A stretch of DNA of 64,000 nt from Trogon surrucura (taxonomy: Eukaryota > Chordata > Aves > Trogoniformes > Trogonidae): contig CM036622.1 in NCBI GenBank assembly GCA_020746105.1, positions 40,339,477 to 40,403,476 of the forward strand. The letters run 5' to 3'. Positions 11,652 to 23,620 of the stretch are shown here, one piece after another. A program made the position numbers and the translations under genes. The notes beneath the pieces were generated by a model. It did no database searches and had not been told where the DNA came from. It saw only the letters and a list, made by a program, of their open reading frames with translations. Positions within the stretch are counted from its first letter, which is position 1. Each line of letters opens with the position of its first letter.

Positions 11652-14600
11652 AGGTAAAGTGCTTGGGAAAACTGAAACAAAAATTCTTATGAGTAATGTA
11701 TGTATTCTGTCAGAATCATTCACAAATTAGAATTCTTATTTTTAAAAAAATAGGCTATAAACATTTGTTGTTCAGAGAATGAGACTGATTAGGTTCTACA
11801 GGGAACTGAAAGGTAATTGTGCAGCCTCTAATTCTTTCTCTGAAGCCAGCCTTGACATAGGACATTAAGTTGGGCCAGATCAGCCTTTAACATGGCTATC
11901 ATAGGCAGAAATTAAATATTTGGAACTTATTTACCTTGGGAAAAGGAAATGGAAGCAGAGAAGAGGAAAGTAAACAGAAGCAGAAAGAATGCAAGGAAAA
12001 CAATAAATTTTAAAGTGTAAAGAAAAACAATAAAACTGACAATAAGTTAAGTTCAATATTATATTGGTCAATGTGTCATTGGACTCCTGAAAAGTGGCAG
12101 GCTCAAATTTTCATACAGTGTTTTGCTGCTTTACAGAAAAATACAATGACGTATTCCAGCACACTTAGAACCATTTGTAGATAATGTATATGTACCAAAA
12201 AAAAAAAAACCCACACTGCCACCTTTTCCCAGCTAATCCCTTGTTCTAGCCTTGTTCAATGAAATGAAAAAAAGCTTCCCCAGTCACTTTTCTAAGTGGA
12301 TAAATCGAGATTTTTAAAAAGGGAATCTGGATTCTGAACACTCACTGGGAAGAAAAACATCTCACCATAAATACAAATGAAAGAATCAGGTGTCAAGATA
12401 TAATAAGTGTCAAGATATAATAAACAAAAGGGAGGACAGAGTAAGCCATCTGCTTCGTCAAAGAAAAATTTCATACTCTGAAAGACTACAGAACATAAAC
12501 ATTGGGTGATAAGAGAAAAGCTTTGGGTTTTCAAGGTCTAGAAGGTAGAAACTGCGCCAGTAGTGGTGGGATTTGTGCCAGCCAGATGATGAGAAGATCA
12601 GCCTAGCCAGAGCTGCTGCCTTTCCCCAACTCATGACCTTCAGATAGATACCCTGGGAATAAGAGCCAGTCCATAACTCGGTAATCTGTGGGGCACTCAA
12701 TCGCAGCACTCTTTCCCCAGTCATACAGAGAATGAGTACCCCTGCCAGGGCGTGTGGGAACAAGGTCTGCTCCTGCAATTTGCACTGGGAAAGACAGCAG
12801 GAATGGGAAAAGCAGACCTGGAAACATCTAACAGCAAAGTTGTAAAAGAGGAGAGGAGTCATGCTGAGAGAGATCAGCTGCTCACAGATGGGCTCTGTCC
12901 AGCCCTGTCAGTGCAAAGTGACTGGGTGGTGAGGCAGGACACCAGCACAGAGAAGGACAGATAAGCTGGTGGAGGAGACCAGAATAAGAAGAAAGGACAG
13001 ACAGCGTGTGTATGTGAGGCTATACAGGCAAAGATGGTCGTAATTAAGGCAGTACTTCAGAAAGGAATTTGGAAATGTTGGGAAATCTGTATAACAAGAG
13101 TCATTAGAGTTCTTTGTCTCTCATTAATTCATCATCTCTCATTGGTTCAGTCAGGTCATACCTACAGTTAGGATGTCTATTCTCCATGCTACTTGAGCAT
13201 GGTCACTGCATGTCTGGAAATTGCCCAATATATTTGGGGTATTACCGTGCTATAAATAGTATGAAATCCCAGAGGTAAATATGGAAAATACCACCAACTA
13301 CATTAAAGGGAGAGGATGTCAGGTGTATTAGATTAATTCACTATAGCTATACAAAGGATTAGAAAGAAGTTGGTCAGTGCAGTTCCTTGACAAGTGATTG
13401 AATGCAGGGCCAGGCAAAGCTAACAGTGCTTATATTTAACTTACTAATGCTTACTTACTAATGCGACATTATGTGCACCGCAGGTGACCCCAAGCAATTT
13501 AATCAGAACTTAAGCTCTCTTTTAAGGATAAAAAGGAAAATCCAGCCCTCATAGTTGTGAAAATAGCTCCCTGAATGTGAACTACTGTGGTTATACAAAC
13601 GCCAGCTAGCAATAAAAAAAAAATGCAAAGAAGCAAAAAACCCCAAGCTTTTTCCTCATTTCTACAGTTCTCCTAGATAAATTTTCATGTTCTTTGTCAT
13701 CACATGTTTGCCAGCTGGGCAGACACAGGACATTATACTGCAAGGATGTTCTATTTGTTGAGAATGTCAAATGAAACAGGCAGCTCAAACACGCCATAAG
13801 GACAAGATCATGAACTCTCTTAATAGTCTTCTAGCAAACAGAGACCATACAAACACTGGGTAAAGAATTACTACACAGTGATTAGCTAAAACCTGTTTTA
13901 TACAGCTGCCCGTTAAGAACAGTACATAGCATTGTAAGTATTTTCTTCAAACTGTTACCTTCTCTGATGTACCATTGTTTAGGCATGAGTGAGATTTTGG
14001 GGAGCTAAACAGGACCCAAAAAACCCAAGGAAGGTAAAAGTAAATCAATCTACCTAAACTCAGTGCCATTTGAATTCCTCTCTTTTTCCAAGACTGCCAA
14101 GTGAAACTGTAATATATGGCAAAGGGCTTGCATGAAATGTGTGCTTTTAGTGTGCAACTGGACGCAAGGGCAGATGTCCTACTGCATCTGAAATTACACG
14201 AGTGCCTATGTTTAAGCAACTTCATTTTGCTTAATTTTGGGTCATATATGTGATTAGATGTGGATAATTCAGTTCTACCCATCCCTGAGTGCTCTGATTC
14301 TGCAACATCTCTTTGGAGCAGGAAGCACTTGTTCTCCCAAGGGGGAGCTCACCCTCAGTTCTGTAGAGGTATTATAATATTGATCACTTCTCCACGCATA
14401 TTTCAATCTGACATCATGAATCTGTTATAGTCAAGGATCTTTCAAAGGAATAGAAAAATTCTACATTTTTCCATCCAGTGTATAGTTCTTTGCAGTCACC
14501 AACAATGAAATTAGTTCACCGTCTTTGTGCTTGTTCCTCTAGCCAGTTCAAACCTCAGTCAGCTTCCTCGCAGCTTTTCATAGGCAGCTTTGTCTTCAAA

Positions 14601-16630
14601 TTGCTCTTTCTCCCTTTGTCTCTCTTCTTCCATATTACACACAGATCGCATTAAAGAGCAGAGGGGTTCGCATGGCATCTGAAAGCATTATGCTGTTAAT
14701 TTTACCATGCTGGAAGTTGATTTTTTCATTGCACTCTTTGGTTGTTGTCAACCAGTCAATATTAACTGTCGGATGTGTTATGTAATAAGAAATCCTGATG
14801 TAAAAAAGTTCACTAAAATAACCTAATCATGTGGCAGTACAGATTCTCCACATCCGTATTTTCATTTCAGACACCAATGGACCTGGTAAGCCCTTATTGA
14901 TGCCATCCAATCCCAGAGACAAGATTCAGAAAAAATAGGTGAGGAGCAGAGCTGGCTTTGCCTGCATCCAGCTCTTCCCTTTCTCCTCTGGCACCAGGGA
15001 AGCAGGACCTGCTGGTTCCCCAGCCACCCCAGGACCACTGCCAACGCTCCCCTGCATTAACCCTCAGCCCAGCTGCCTGGACCGTGGTGGACAGAGCTAC
15101 AGCATTGCTCCCAGCCCAACCCTCACCCCCGCTTGGCTTCCTTCTTGAAAACGGACGATATGATCAGACCAAATTTGTTTCTGCCCTGCCCACTCTTACC
15201 TTCCAGCCAAAATGCAGATATGCTTGGCTCTGCACATCTTTCCTCAAACTCTAGGATTAGGAGCAGGAGTCAAAAACTTTTAGTAGTTTCTGTCAGTGGT
15301 TGTACTTTTGTTCTCGAGTTCATTGTTTCCCAGCCTGGCTCACCAGGAGTCGCCTGCAGGGACAGAAAGGAGCTTACTGCAGAGGTTGAAATGTCTTCGA
15401 TTCACTTTCCATTCAATCACCACAGCTGACTAATCCGATACCAAAACTTCATATGCATATTTATTATTGCCAAAAGCATCAGAATATTACCCTGTCTGGC
15501 AACTATGTGTTGTATTTGTTTTTCATTCACTAGCAATTGGAAATCTGGCAGAGATCTCACCATGACTGGTTCCAAGGGGCTATTTAAATACAGGAAAGCA
15601 CTAAGGAAAATTACAGTCTAGATTTTCTCCTCTAAAATAGCCACTTAAGGCAGACTCATAAAAATCTTCTACAGTCAGAAAAGTTGAGGTAAATAATTTA
15701 GTTTCAAAAAAAGTATGAATCATCCCATTAAAAATAGTGCCAAATGAAACATTAAATGATTATATTTGCTGGTTTCTATTATTCCAATATGTACATCAAG
15801 TTAATTAATTCCACACAGGGTAAAACTTCCAGTCATTGTCTTAGTATGACTATCAAGTTGTAATGAGTTTTTAAACAGGCATCAACTGAATTTTAAGATA
15901 TGAGTATATTACATTGTAACACTTGAATTTTTTATGTACCTCTGAATATGGACATGCACCATCCAGGCATGATGCAAGTACAAGGAGGAAAGGGGGTGGG
16001 AAATTTGCTTCATTTCAGTTTAATTTACTACCTCACAGAAGGCATTTAGAAATGTTCTTTTCTGCAGACTTAAAGCTGAACACTTCGTTTATAGTTTTGT
16101 ATTACGTTAAGAACCGGAACACATGTAGAATCCTGCTCACACATTTGGTTGTTTAATGTCTCACAGGAACCAGGGGACTGAGTTAACACTTCTGCAGTTT
16201 CAGACTACTAAGAAAAACGTGTGCAGTTTGAATGAATACACAAACATTTTGAATGTCTGATTCAAAACAATGAACAGAAGGCAAACAAGATAAGAAAGTA
16301 AAATAACATTAGAAATAGAAAACATGAAACAAAAAGCCTGGCTAGTCCATAAAGAGGTATTACTCACTGAACAACGTGGTGTTGGACTGAGAGTAGGAAA
16401 TTTCTTAGGATGGCAATAGGTTTAGCTTTCTATTGTATCAGTAGTTTTAAACAGTACATAGTATAAATCTGTGAAGAAAAAAGTTTGGGCTTGGCATGCA
16501 CATGCACATACACATCTACTTTAGTCTTCAAAATCATTGAGTGGAGAAAGCTTCTGTATATGGTTAGTAACAGCACCAGAAACAAGCATTTCATGTGTAA
16601 ATTTAGGAGTTTCTAGATTATTAGTTTCTG
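11652..16630. other. AT-rich non-coding DNA, no gene seen
   Basis: No recognisable exon, RNA gene or young transposon. Open frames such as 12458-12862 (minus, 134 codons) and 13947-14282 (minus, 111 codons) have no domain signature. A small GC-richer segment at about 14930-15140 has frames of up to 98 codons with proline/serine-rich chance-type translations. A 17-bp tandem duplication is listed separately. Confidence 0.6.
12390..12423. repeat. 17-bp tandem duplication, 2 copies
   Basis: The unit GTGTCAAGATATAATAA occurs twice without interruption (12390-12406 and 12407-12423). The copies are identical, suggesting a recent slippage event or an assembly duplication. Confidence 0.9.
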
Positions 16631-16631
16631 A

Positions 16632-16812
16632 GGACCAGTTTAGCTCAGTGGGTTGAGCATGGTGCTTGAAACACCAAAGGTCACGGGTTCGATTCCCGTT
16701 CGGTTCTCATGTGTTGCCTGACCTAGCCAAGAGGTGGCGTCCGTGCCCACAACAGGGAGGTTGGATTAAAATGATCTCTAAGGTCCCTTCCAGCTCAGGC
16801 CATTCTATGATG
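16632..16812 (+). mobile_element. tRNA-Ile-derived SINE with CR1 tail (TguSINE1-like)
   Basis: The left part (16632-16707) is tRNA-like. The RNA polymerase III A box TAGCTCAGTGGG is at 16641-16652 and the B box GGTTCGATTCC at 16686-16696. An anticodon arm TGGTG/CACCA encloses the loop CTTGAAA (16660-16676). The arms and flanking bases (AGGTCACGGGTTCGATTCCC) match tRNA-Ile(AAU) best, with a changed anticodon. Directly attached is a CR1 3' end containing GTGCCCACAACAGGGAGG, AAGGTCCCTTCCAGCTC and CCATTCTATGAT. A tRNA-Ile head plus CR1 tail is the structure I recall for passerine TguSINE1. Such SINEs borrow CR1 reverse transcriptase through the shared tail. SINEs are rare in birds, so this is the best clue to lineage. 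Confidence 0.85.
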
Positions 16813-19800
16813 GTGTTATTAAGATTTCCTGTCTGAAATATAGTCACACTGTCATTATGGATATTTGGCCAAACCCTGCTGATTCCAGTCCATGATGCAT
16901 CCATTGAACTCAGAGGTTTCAAATCAAAGGACAAATTTTAGCCCAGGATCTTTTAATCGCCCACTCTGACAGTGTGACAAGAGGGAGTTTGTGGTTGCTG
17001 TTTTGTCCGTCGTGCTTTTCTCTGCTTTATGGGTTCAGAAACCACGTTGATATTAGAAAAGGACTGCAAGTCTCCTCTTAAAATCTGATTGAAGTTGTTT
17101 GAATGAGGAATTTATTCTGACTGGCGAGAGGTAATTGGGTATATTCCAGTAGTTTGCATTCAGATGCGAGGAAGAAAGGAGATTAAGTAGATTAACCTCC
17201 GTCATCTGGGAAATGACATTTCTTGCTGTGTTTGAAGTATTTTGTGAAGGAAAGATGGCACTGATTTTGAAGTTTATATTAATCAAATCTCTTTGATTTT
17301 GTTTGATGCAGCAGCTGCAGTGACACACCCTTGCTCTTTGACAGACTTGAGCTCCAAGGGCCAGGATTGAGAGGAGACCAGCCATACCTCAGAAGTGTCA
17401 CCATCAGCCTCCGGGGAGAAAGCAAGCACTTGTCTAATTCCTCCTCTTATCTTCTTAAATTTGTGTTAGAATTGGAAACAAAGGTAGGTGATTATACCAT
17501 GATACAAAGCTCTGAGAGGTGAGTTTTTGCACCAAAGCAAATATGAAAATTAACAGAAGGCTACATGGCAAAAATGTTGGATTTTTTTTATAATTATGGA
17601 GAGAAGTTGTAAATGCAATCTCATATGCAAGCTCTTCCTGACCCGAATTGCAACACTGAAGTTTTGCTAGTAAAGCAACTACAGTGATACAAATTGGTTC
17701 ATTGATTTCAGTTCAGCGTATCGAAGTGATATTGGTCTGAAACTCTACAAACATTGCGTGTTTCATCTGCTTCGGTCCTGCAGATGCTTTTGGCTGGCTT
17801 CATTTTGTGTTTGTGAGTAGTCCTGAGGTGAGAGCTCCAAGGGTCTGAATTGAAGAACATCAACTTCTGTCTGGACATCACCAAAAGCTAACCATGACAA
17901 TGGAGCAAAACTGAAACATCTTAACACTACATCAAAGGCAAAGATCTGTCTTTAATTAGGTACGCAAATTATTTTTGTTTGTATGAACAACCCTTTTCAA
18001 CAGCTGTATTCACTGGAAACCAATTCCACGTACCCTGTCACAAGATACAAGGTGATCTGACTACCAAAGCCTCACCTAGAGAGAGTTTTCTTGGCAGGAG
18101 GCTGAAGACACCTCTTCTCAACCCCACAGTCCCAGTCCCACCTGCTGGGAAGAGTACCAAGTGCTGCAGTTTTCACACCCTCATGCCCAAAAGAGCTACT
18201 GGTGCCATCCTTCCCCGAACAAGGGACCAGAGAGTATTTCCAGATGGAATCATCCACAAACGTGGTCCCACATGGCTCATCCCGGTGCTTCAGGCTGCTG
18301 CGTTTGCCTGGGGTAAAAAGAAGTCTTCAAAAGGGACAAGGCAGATATCACACTTTCCCAGCCACATAAAGAAAGGAGTGGTGGCTCTCTATGTTCATTT
18401 TAACTCTTATGTTCATTACTGTTTAATACAAGAGGGCCAGGGATTTGAGCTGAGCAAACCTTGGAAGGCAGCCAGCCCTGAAGAGATGACTCTGAGTGGA
18501 TTTTGTGTTTTCATTTTATTTTCTTAAAGAAAATCAAAGCCCAGAAAAGAATAAGTTTTGACCTGTTGCTATTTATTTTGGCAGCGACTAAAAGGAATAA
18601 GGCAACTACCTGCTCACAGACTTTGACTACATTTAATTGCTAAAAATCAGATTGCAAGTGACTTAAAATGATAGGCAAGTACTTAATGAAACTACTCAGA
18701 TCAGTAACTTTTTCACTGAGAGCAAACCAAGGAGGGTAACCAAGCGCTTATTGAAGCTGAACCATTATTGAATCGACACTTAGCTATCAAAATACATTTA
18801 ATCACAATTCTAACTGCTCTATTCCCAAAGAGTTTCTTAGTGTTTTAAATGTGTCAAGTGTTTTCCTCTCTCTTCTATCAGCCATCACCCCTAGGAAATC
18901 TTTTATTTCCACTTATTTTGCTCTTCAGCCACAAGTCAATCACAATATGCAGTACAAGACATCAAATATTAACTGAAAGAAGCAATATTACTGTAATATT
19001 GCTTAATGGCTAGAAGGCATTACTACAGATACCAAGTTTTACTTAACTAGTATACGCCAGTTAAATTTTGTGAGAAATACTACAAGTTTGGGACTCAAAG
19101 TCAGCATTCATAAAGCTGCTCTCCGGCTGAAACAGTTTCTCAGGAGAGATTCCAGCTACAGACATAGGCACTGGATCTACTTTTTACATATGGGAAAAAA
19201 AAAAATTAAATATTACTGATTATTTTGTTTCAAAAACACTTTGAGACTTAGGTACCATATTTGAGCAGTGATTGATGCTCATTAGCTCAGAATATACCTG
19301 TCTTTTCTGCATGTTGTCACCAGAAGTATTTTTTTGACGTATTATTTAACATCATTTTCAACAAAAATGGGATTGCCCACAGTAGAAACACTACACTGGC
19401 CACAGGTAAGCACTGTGCAAACCTCTGTGAAATCTACTTGGGAATTAACAGTCACAGCTTGATCCCAGGTCAATCTTCAGTTTTAATGCAACTGCAGCAG
19501 TTTTCCAGCAAACTGGAAAGAGAAGTTGTTTTCCTGAAGCCTTGCAGTCCTTTACCTCCTCGAACTGAAATCCTGCCAAAACCTTACTTCCCTCTATTCC
19601 TTTCATCTGCATTATTTCTTTCCCTGGCAAATAAGGAAGCAGCAAAGAATTAAAAAAAAATAAAAATCTTTAGCAACTCAAAAGAGCAGGTAGCACTTCC
19701 CCTCATAAAAACCCAGTCCAGAGAATGATATATCATCTTTTTAACAAGTATTTATGGTTGCTCTTGCCCAGGCTGTGACAACTGCATGCCCCAACATTTC

Positions 19801-22800
19801 AGCATATCTCAGACAAAACAGTGTCCTCAGTATCAGACACAGACCCTGAGCAGCACCAGGGAGCCCAGCTCCCACACCACAGCTCTACCAGGCACAGCAC
19901 AGCCCAGGCAACGTCCAGAACCCACTTCTAAGGTAAATGACAAGCAGGAAATATTGAAGAAAATGGCAATAGAGACGCAGGTTCACAGAAACGGGACTTC
20001 TGACAGTTAAGCTTTCAGCCTAGGTTCAAAAGAGAAGGCAAAAGAAGCAGCAGCAATAAGAACAGTCACAGGAATCACCAGAAGACAACCAAACTGGCCT
20101 GAGCAGACTATAAAAAACCCAAAAATTAGGGTAAGGATTAGATATAGCCTCTCCAAAAACAAGGTAATACACTCAGTGTATTGCATACTTACAATAACAC
20201 AACTTTATACTAGCAGTTAGATAGTAAAAGGCCAACTCTGCCCAGCAGCTAGTCCCTCCATCTCGGAGCTGCTGTTCCAGTAATGCTCTCTGCCCACGGG
20301 TGCAGTGAGCACCCTCCCAGCTGGAGACCCCCACATTTAGGCTAGTTTTAGCCCTAACTGACTGTTTGCCTGTTACCTGATAGCTTTTCATACCACTTAA
20401 GTAAGTCTTCTTAAAAACGTATAAGAATTTCTGTGTTATTTTTCTGCTGTAAGATTATACTAAACACATATATATTCCATGTGATATTTAAATTTGTCTT
20501 TGCTGTATTCTGCCATTAATTTGTTTGATAAAACTCTCTCAAATCAGCTATTTGAAATACTTGAGGGTTTTTTTGATTTAAAACTCATTTCTCAAACTTT
20601 TTTCTTAGCAGGTCATAATGGGAGGCAACAGTAGAAAGGAATGGAAAGAATAAAGAAGAATTACAGGATAAGCTGATTGTTCTGCCTGAACTGAAGGTGG
20701 TCCTGGCACTTTCTATTATAAGGCTCTGTTTTCACTTGGACTTCCCCACTAAAACTTTCACATAGAGGGTCTGCCACTGCCTAACTTAATCTCAGGGAAA
20801 ACGGCTCAGCCTTATCCAAAGACAAAATGAAGGAGAAAACTAGTCCAAAAATCTGAAACTGTTTCATGAGAGTATTTGTATTTCGGAGTAGAAAACTAGA
20901 AATTTGTGAAGGCAGTTACCTAAGCGTCTAGGCTTCGTCTCTTGCTATTCTGGGAAGGAACAAAGTGAAGAAACTGTGCAAAATTTTCCCAAAATTATGT
21001 TATTCAGCTAAGCAAGGCTCCCAAGAATGGGGAGCCCTAGAGAGGAGCTGTTAAAGTTCAAGGCTGGGCCAGCCACTAAACTTTGATAGATGCTCTCTGT
21101 GATCCCCCCACCAGCTCCCAGGCGAAGATAACAGGGAAACCAAGGAGAGAGACTTTGTGTCTGAAAAAAATTTGAACTAATTTAATAAAAAAAAAAATAC
21201 TTACAGTAACAATGAAGGTGTTAAACTACACACAGACATAATACAAGTATACAAATATATTCAAAGATACAAGCGGATATGCTAATATGGAACCTGCACC
21301 CTCCAGATGACAACAAGGTCCCAAACAGAAAAGTCCCAGACTGGACTCAGCAGCAGACAGGAGCACCTGAGCACAAAGTCCCAATGACACTCCAAAGAAA
21401 AAAAAAAAGTGAGCTATATCACTTTCATCCTGGGAGACAGTGGAAGAAAAAAACCTGTCCGGACAAATGGTGCTCCTCTGCAGTGTGAAAACAGGAGGCA
21501 GGAACACCAGCAGCACAGGCTGAGATAAAAAACAGCCAAGAGCAATTCTCCCAGCACAGCAGACTCTAAGGGCCCGAAGGTTCTTCTTAGGGGCCCTTTT
21601 ATACTGAGCAACACAGAAAGGAATATCGTGGATGGTCCATTTGGGGCACTGGACCCATCCTTCCCTCCCCTTAGGCACAGCTGCCCCCTCCTCCTTTCCC
21701 CACTGTGATTGCCACCTGTGCTAGGAGCCCCAGAGAACTTTTATCATAGTGCTCTCAAACCAGCACAGGAGTTTCAGGAGGAGACAGAGAGCCTGGCACT
21801 AAAATGAGGTTTTGACGGGTTGAAATAGATGCAAGCCAGGCTGAAGAAAGCAAAGTCCATGTAAAAGGCTTCAGGGCAGGGCAGAGCAGAGCACTCCAGG
21901 CTGCTGCTCCCACATCTCTGGGACTCCTCACCACAGCACAGCATCTCCAGGCAAGGAGGGCAAGAGCCTGCTGTGGCAACCAGTTATTCTGTTACCTCCA
22001 GCAGCAGTGATCTGAATGGTAGATCTGTAGGTTTTTACCCCACTGGTGCAAAAAGAGAGAATTGGAGCTGCGGTTAAGACAGTTGAGTGTTGCTTCTCAA
22101 TTCTAGCCCTGCTTCTGCTGCAGACTTCTTTGAGAGCTCTCCCAAAGCAAAGAGTTCACACATAGTCACCAACCACAAGTTCCTCTTTTCTGGCAAGTCA
22201 AATCCACACCCAGGGGCTGCAGAACTCATGGGTATTCTGAACTCTTCCCACCCTCAGCCAAAGTCAATCTGAGGCTGCCTCTGCACATAAAAATTGATCT
22301 GTTCTCTGGGTGCTCTGAAAGATCAAGTCTCGGAATCTCAGACAGATCCCCTCAGATTTTATGATAATGTTCCTGAGCTGCACCTCTCCAATACCCAAAC
22401 CACAGGTTTGTGTGGTGTAAAGACAAGTAATTTTCATAAAGTGCTGATCCTGTAATAGAGTGTCTCAGTGAAGACCTGGACACATTTTTTGTATTCAGAT
22501 GGCTTTGAATGCACTAAGTAATAGTGAATTGCAAGCAGTGAGTGATGAGGAGTTAAAGTACAGATTAAGTCTTCATTCTTCAAGTAAAACTCTTCTTTTT
22601 GGTGGAAAAAAAAAAAAAAAGATTAGGTTTTTTTAGATAAAAATGATGTCACAGAACAGGGGTACTGAATCAATGTCTTCTGCAATTCTGCTTCAGTTCC
22701 TTCTCACTTCAAAGCTTTGCTGAAGAAGGAGGCAGATTTCTGTTTTTCCAAGGGTTACACAGCATTAAATTCCAGAGCAACTGCATTTAAAACTGACAAA

Positions 22801-22950
22801 CAGGTGTTATGAGCAGACAGTTAATTTCAGAGAGATTACCATTGGTTACATTAAATAAATGGAGGCATGTCAAATACTATACTTCAGCACCAGACATATC
22901 TGGGACACTACAGATAATTTTAAAATAAAATTTATCTTGTATTCATAGAC
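16813..22950. other. Non-coding DNA, no gene recognised
   Basis: Two long chance-like frames lie here: 17979-18527 (+, 182 codons) and 21226-21678 (-, 150 codons). Neither shows a domain, a signal peptide or convincing splice borders. The DNA near 21180-21750 is less AT-rich and could be an old LTR or other inserted element, but I could not place it in a family. Confidence 0.55.
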
Positions 22951-23065
22951 CCTTTCCTTTCCTTTCCTTTCCTTTCCTTTCCTTTCCTTTCCTTTCCTTT
23001 CCTTTCCTTTCCTTTCCTTTCCTTTCCTTTCCTTTCCTTTCCTTTCCTTTCCTTTCCTTTCCTTT
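22951..23065. repeat. (CCTTT)n microsatellite, 23 perfect units
   Basis: CCTTT is repeated 23 times without a single interruption, which is AAAGG on the other strand. The array is flanked by ordinary unique sequence (ATAGAC on the left, CCCTCAGATATC on the right). A minus-strand frame of GKERK repeats is simply a translation of the array. Such pure arrays are usually length-polymorphic, and the tract is polypurine/polypyrimidine and may adopt triplex structures. Confidence 0.99.
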
Positions 23066-23379
23066 CCCTCAGATATCTACACTTAATTAGAAGAACTAAG
23101 TGTAACATTTCCGTTCCACGCTCCACTGCTTTGAGAAGCACCTTACAAAATACAGCAGCACTCACTTAAATGCACTAGAATCACAGTCTTTATTCTCAAA
23201 TTCATATGCATCACATGCTGGATCATAGAGTTAAGATCAAGAAATCCTCTAAAATAATTTTTTAAAAAAGGTAAAATAAAATCAGAATCCTGTCAGCAAA
23301 CAACATATTTGTAGTCCTTAGATTAGCACCGACTCGTCCTCAGTTGCTGGAAAAAACAGATGTGGTTCAAAGAAGTCTT

Positions 23380-23620
23380 TCAAAGTGGCGGAGGAGCTGG
23401 CGCCTGGCCAGCCCAGCCGCCAGCCAGCATCAATCAGCCCAGGGGTCTCCAGCCCATCCTCCCGACTCCCCCTGCTCCCAGCAGAACTCCGCGTGGGACC
23501 TGCGCAGCCTACGGGGAGATGGCCCCACGCGGGTGCTCGGCCTCCCTGCCCCGATAAAGCCTCCTCATCCTCTCCCTGCTCCTGGCCCTTCTCCGGCAAC
23601 GTGAAAGCTGACCGATGAGC
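23380..23620. other. Small isolated GC/CpG-rich patch
   Basis: About 240 bp of GC-rich sequence (for example GTGGCGGAGGAGCTGGCGCC near 23384) sits in AT-rich surroundings. Frames are open on both strands (122 codons minus at 23318-23686, 86 codons plus at 23344-23604). No protein family was recognised. It could be a small orphan CpG island, an old exon or an inserted element. Confidence 0.4.

Noticed and set aside
16632-16707. Functional tRNA gene
   Set aside because: The acceptor stem has mismatches, the anticodon loop is altered, no T-run terminator follows, and a CR1 tail is fused directly to the 3' side. A SINE head explains it better.
17979-18527. 182-codon open frame
   Set aside because: No domain, no convincing exon borders and mixed-composition translation. 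It is compatible with chance in a 64-kb window.
21226-21678. 150-codon minus-strand frame
   Set aside because: It contains a phenylalanine run from an A tract and no recognisable family. Possibly part of an old inserted element.
22932-23165. 77-codon lysine/glutamate-repeat protein (minus strand)
   Set aside because: It is simply the translation of the (CCTTT)n microsatellite.
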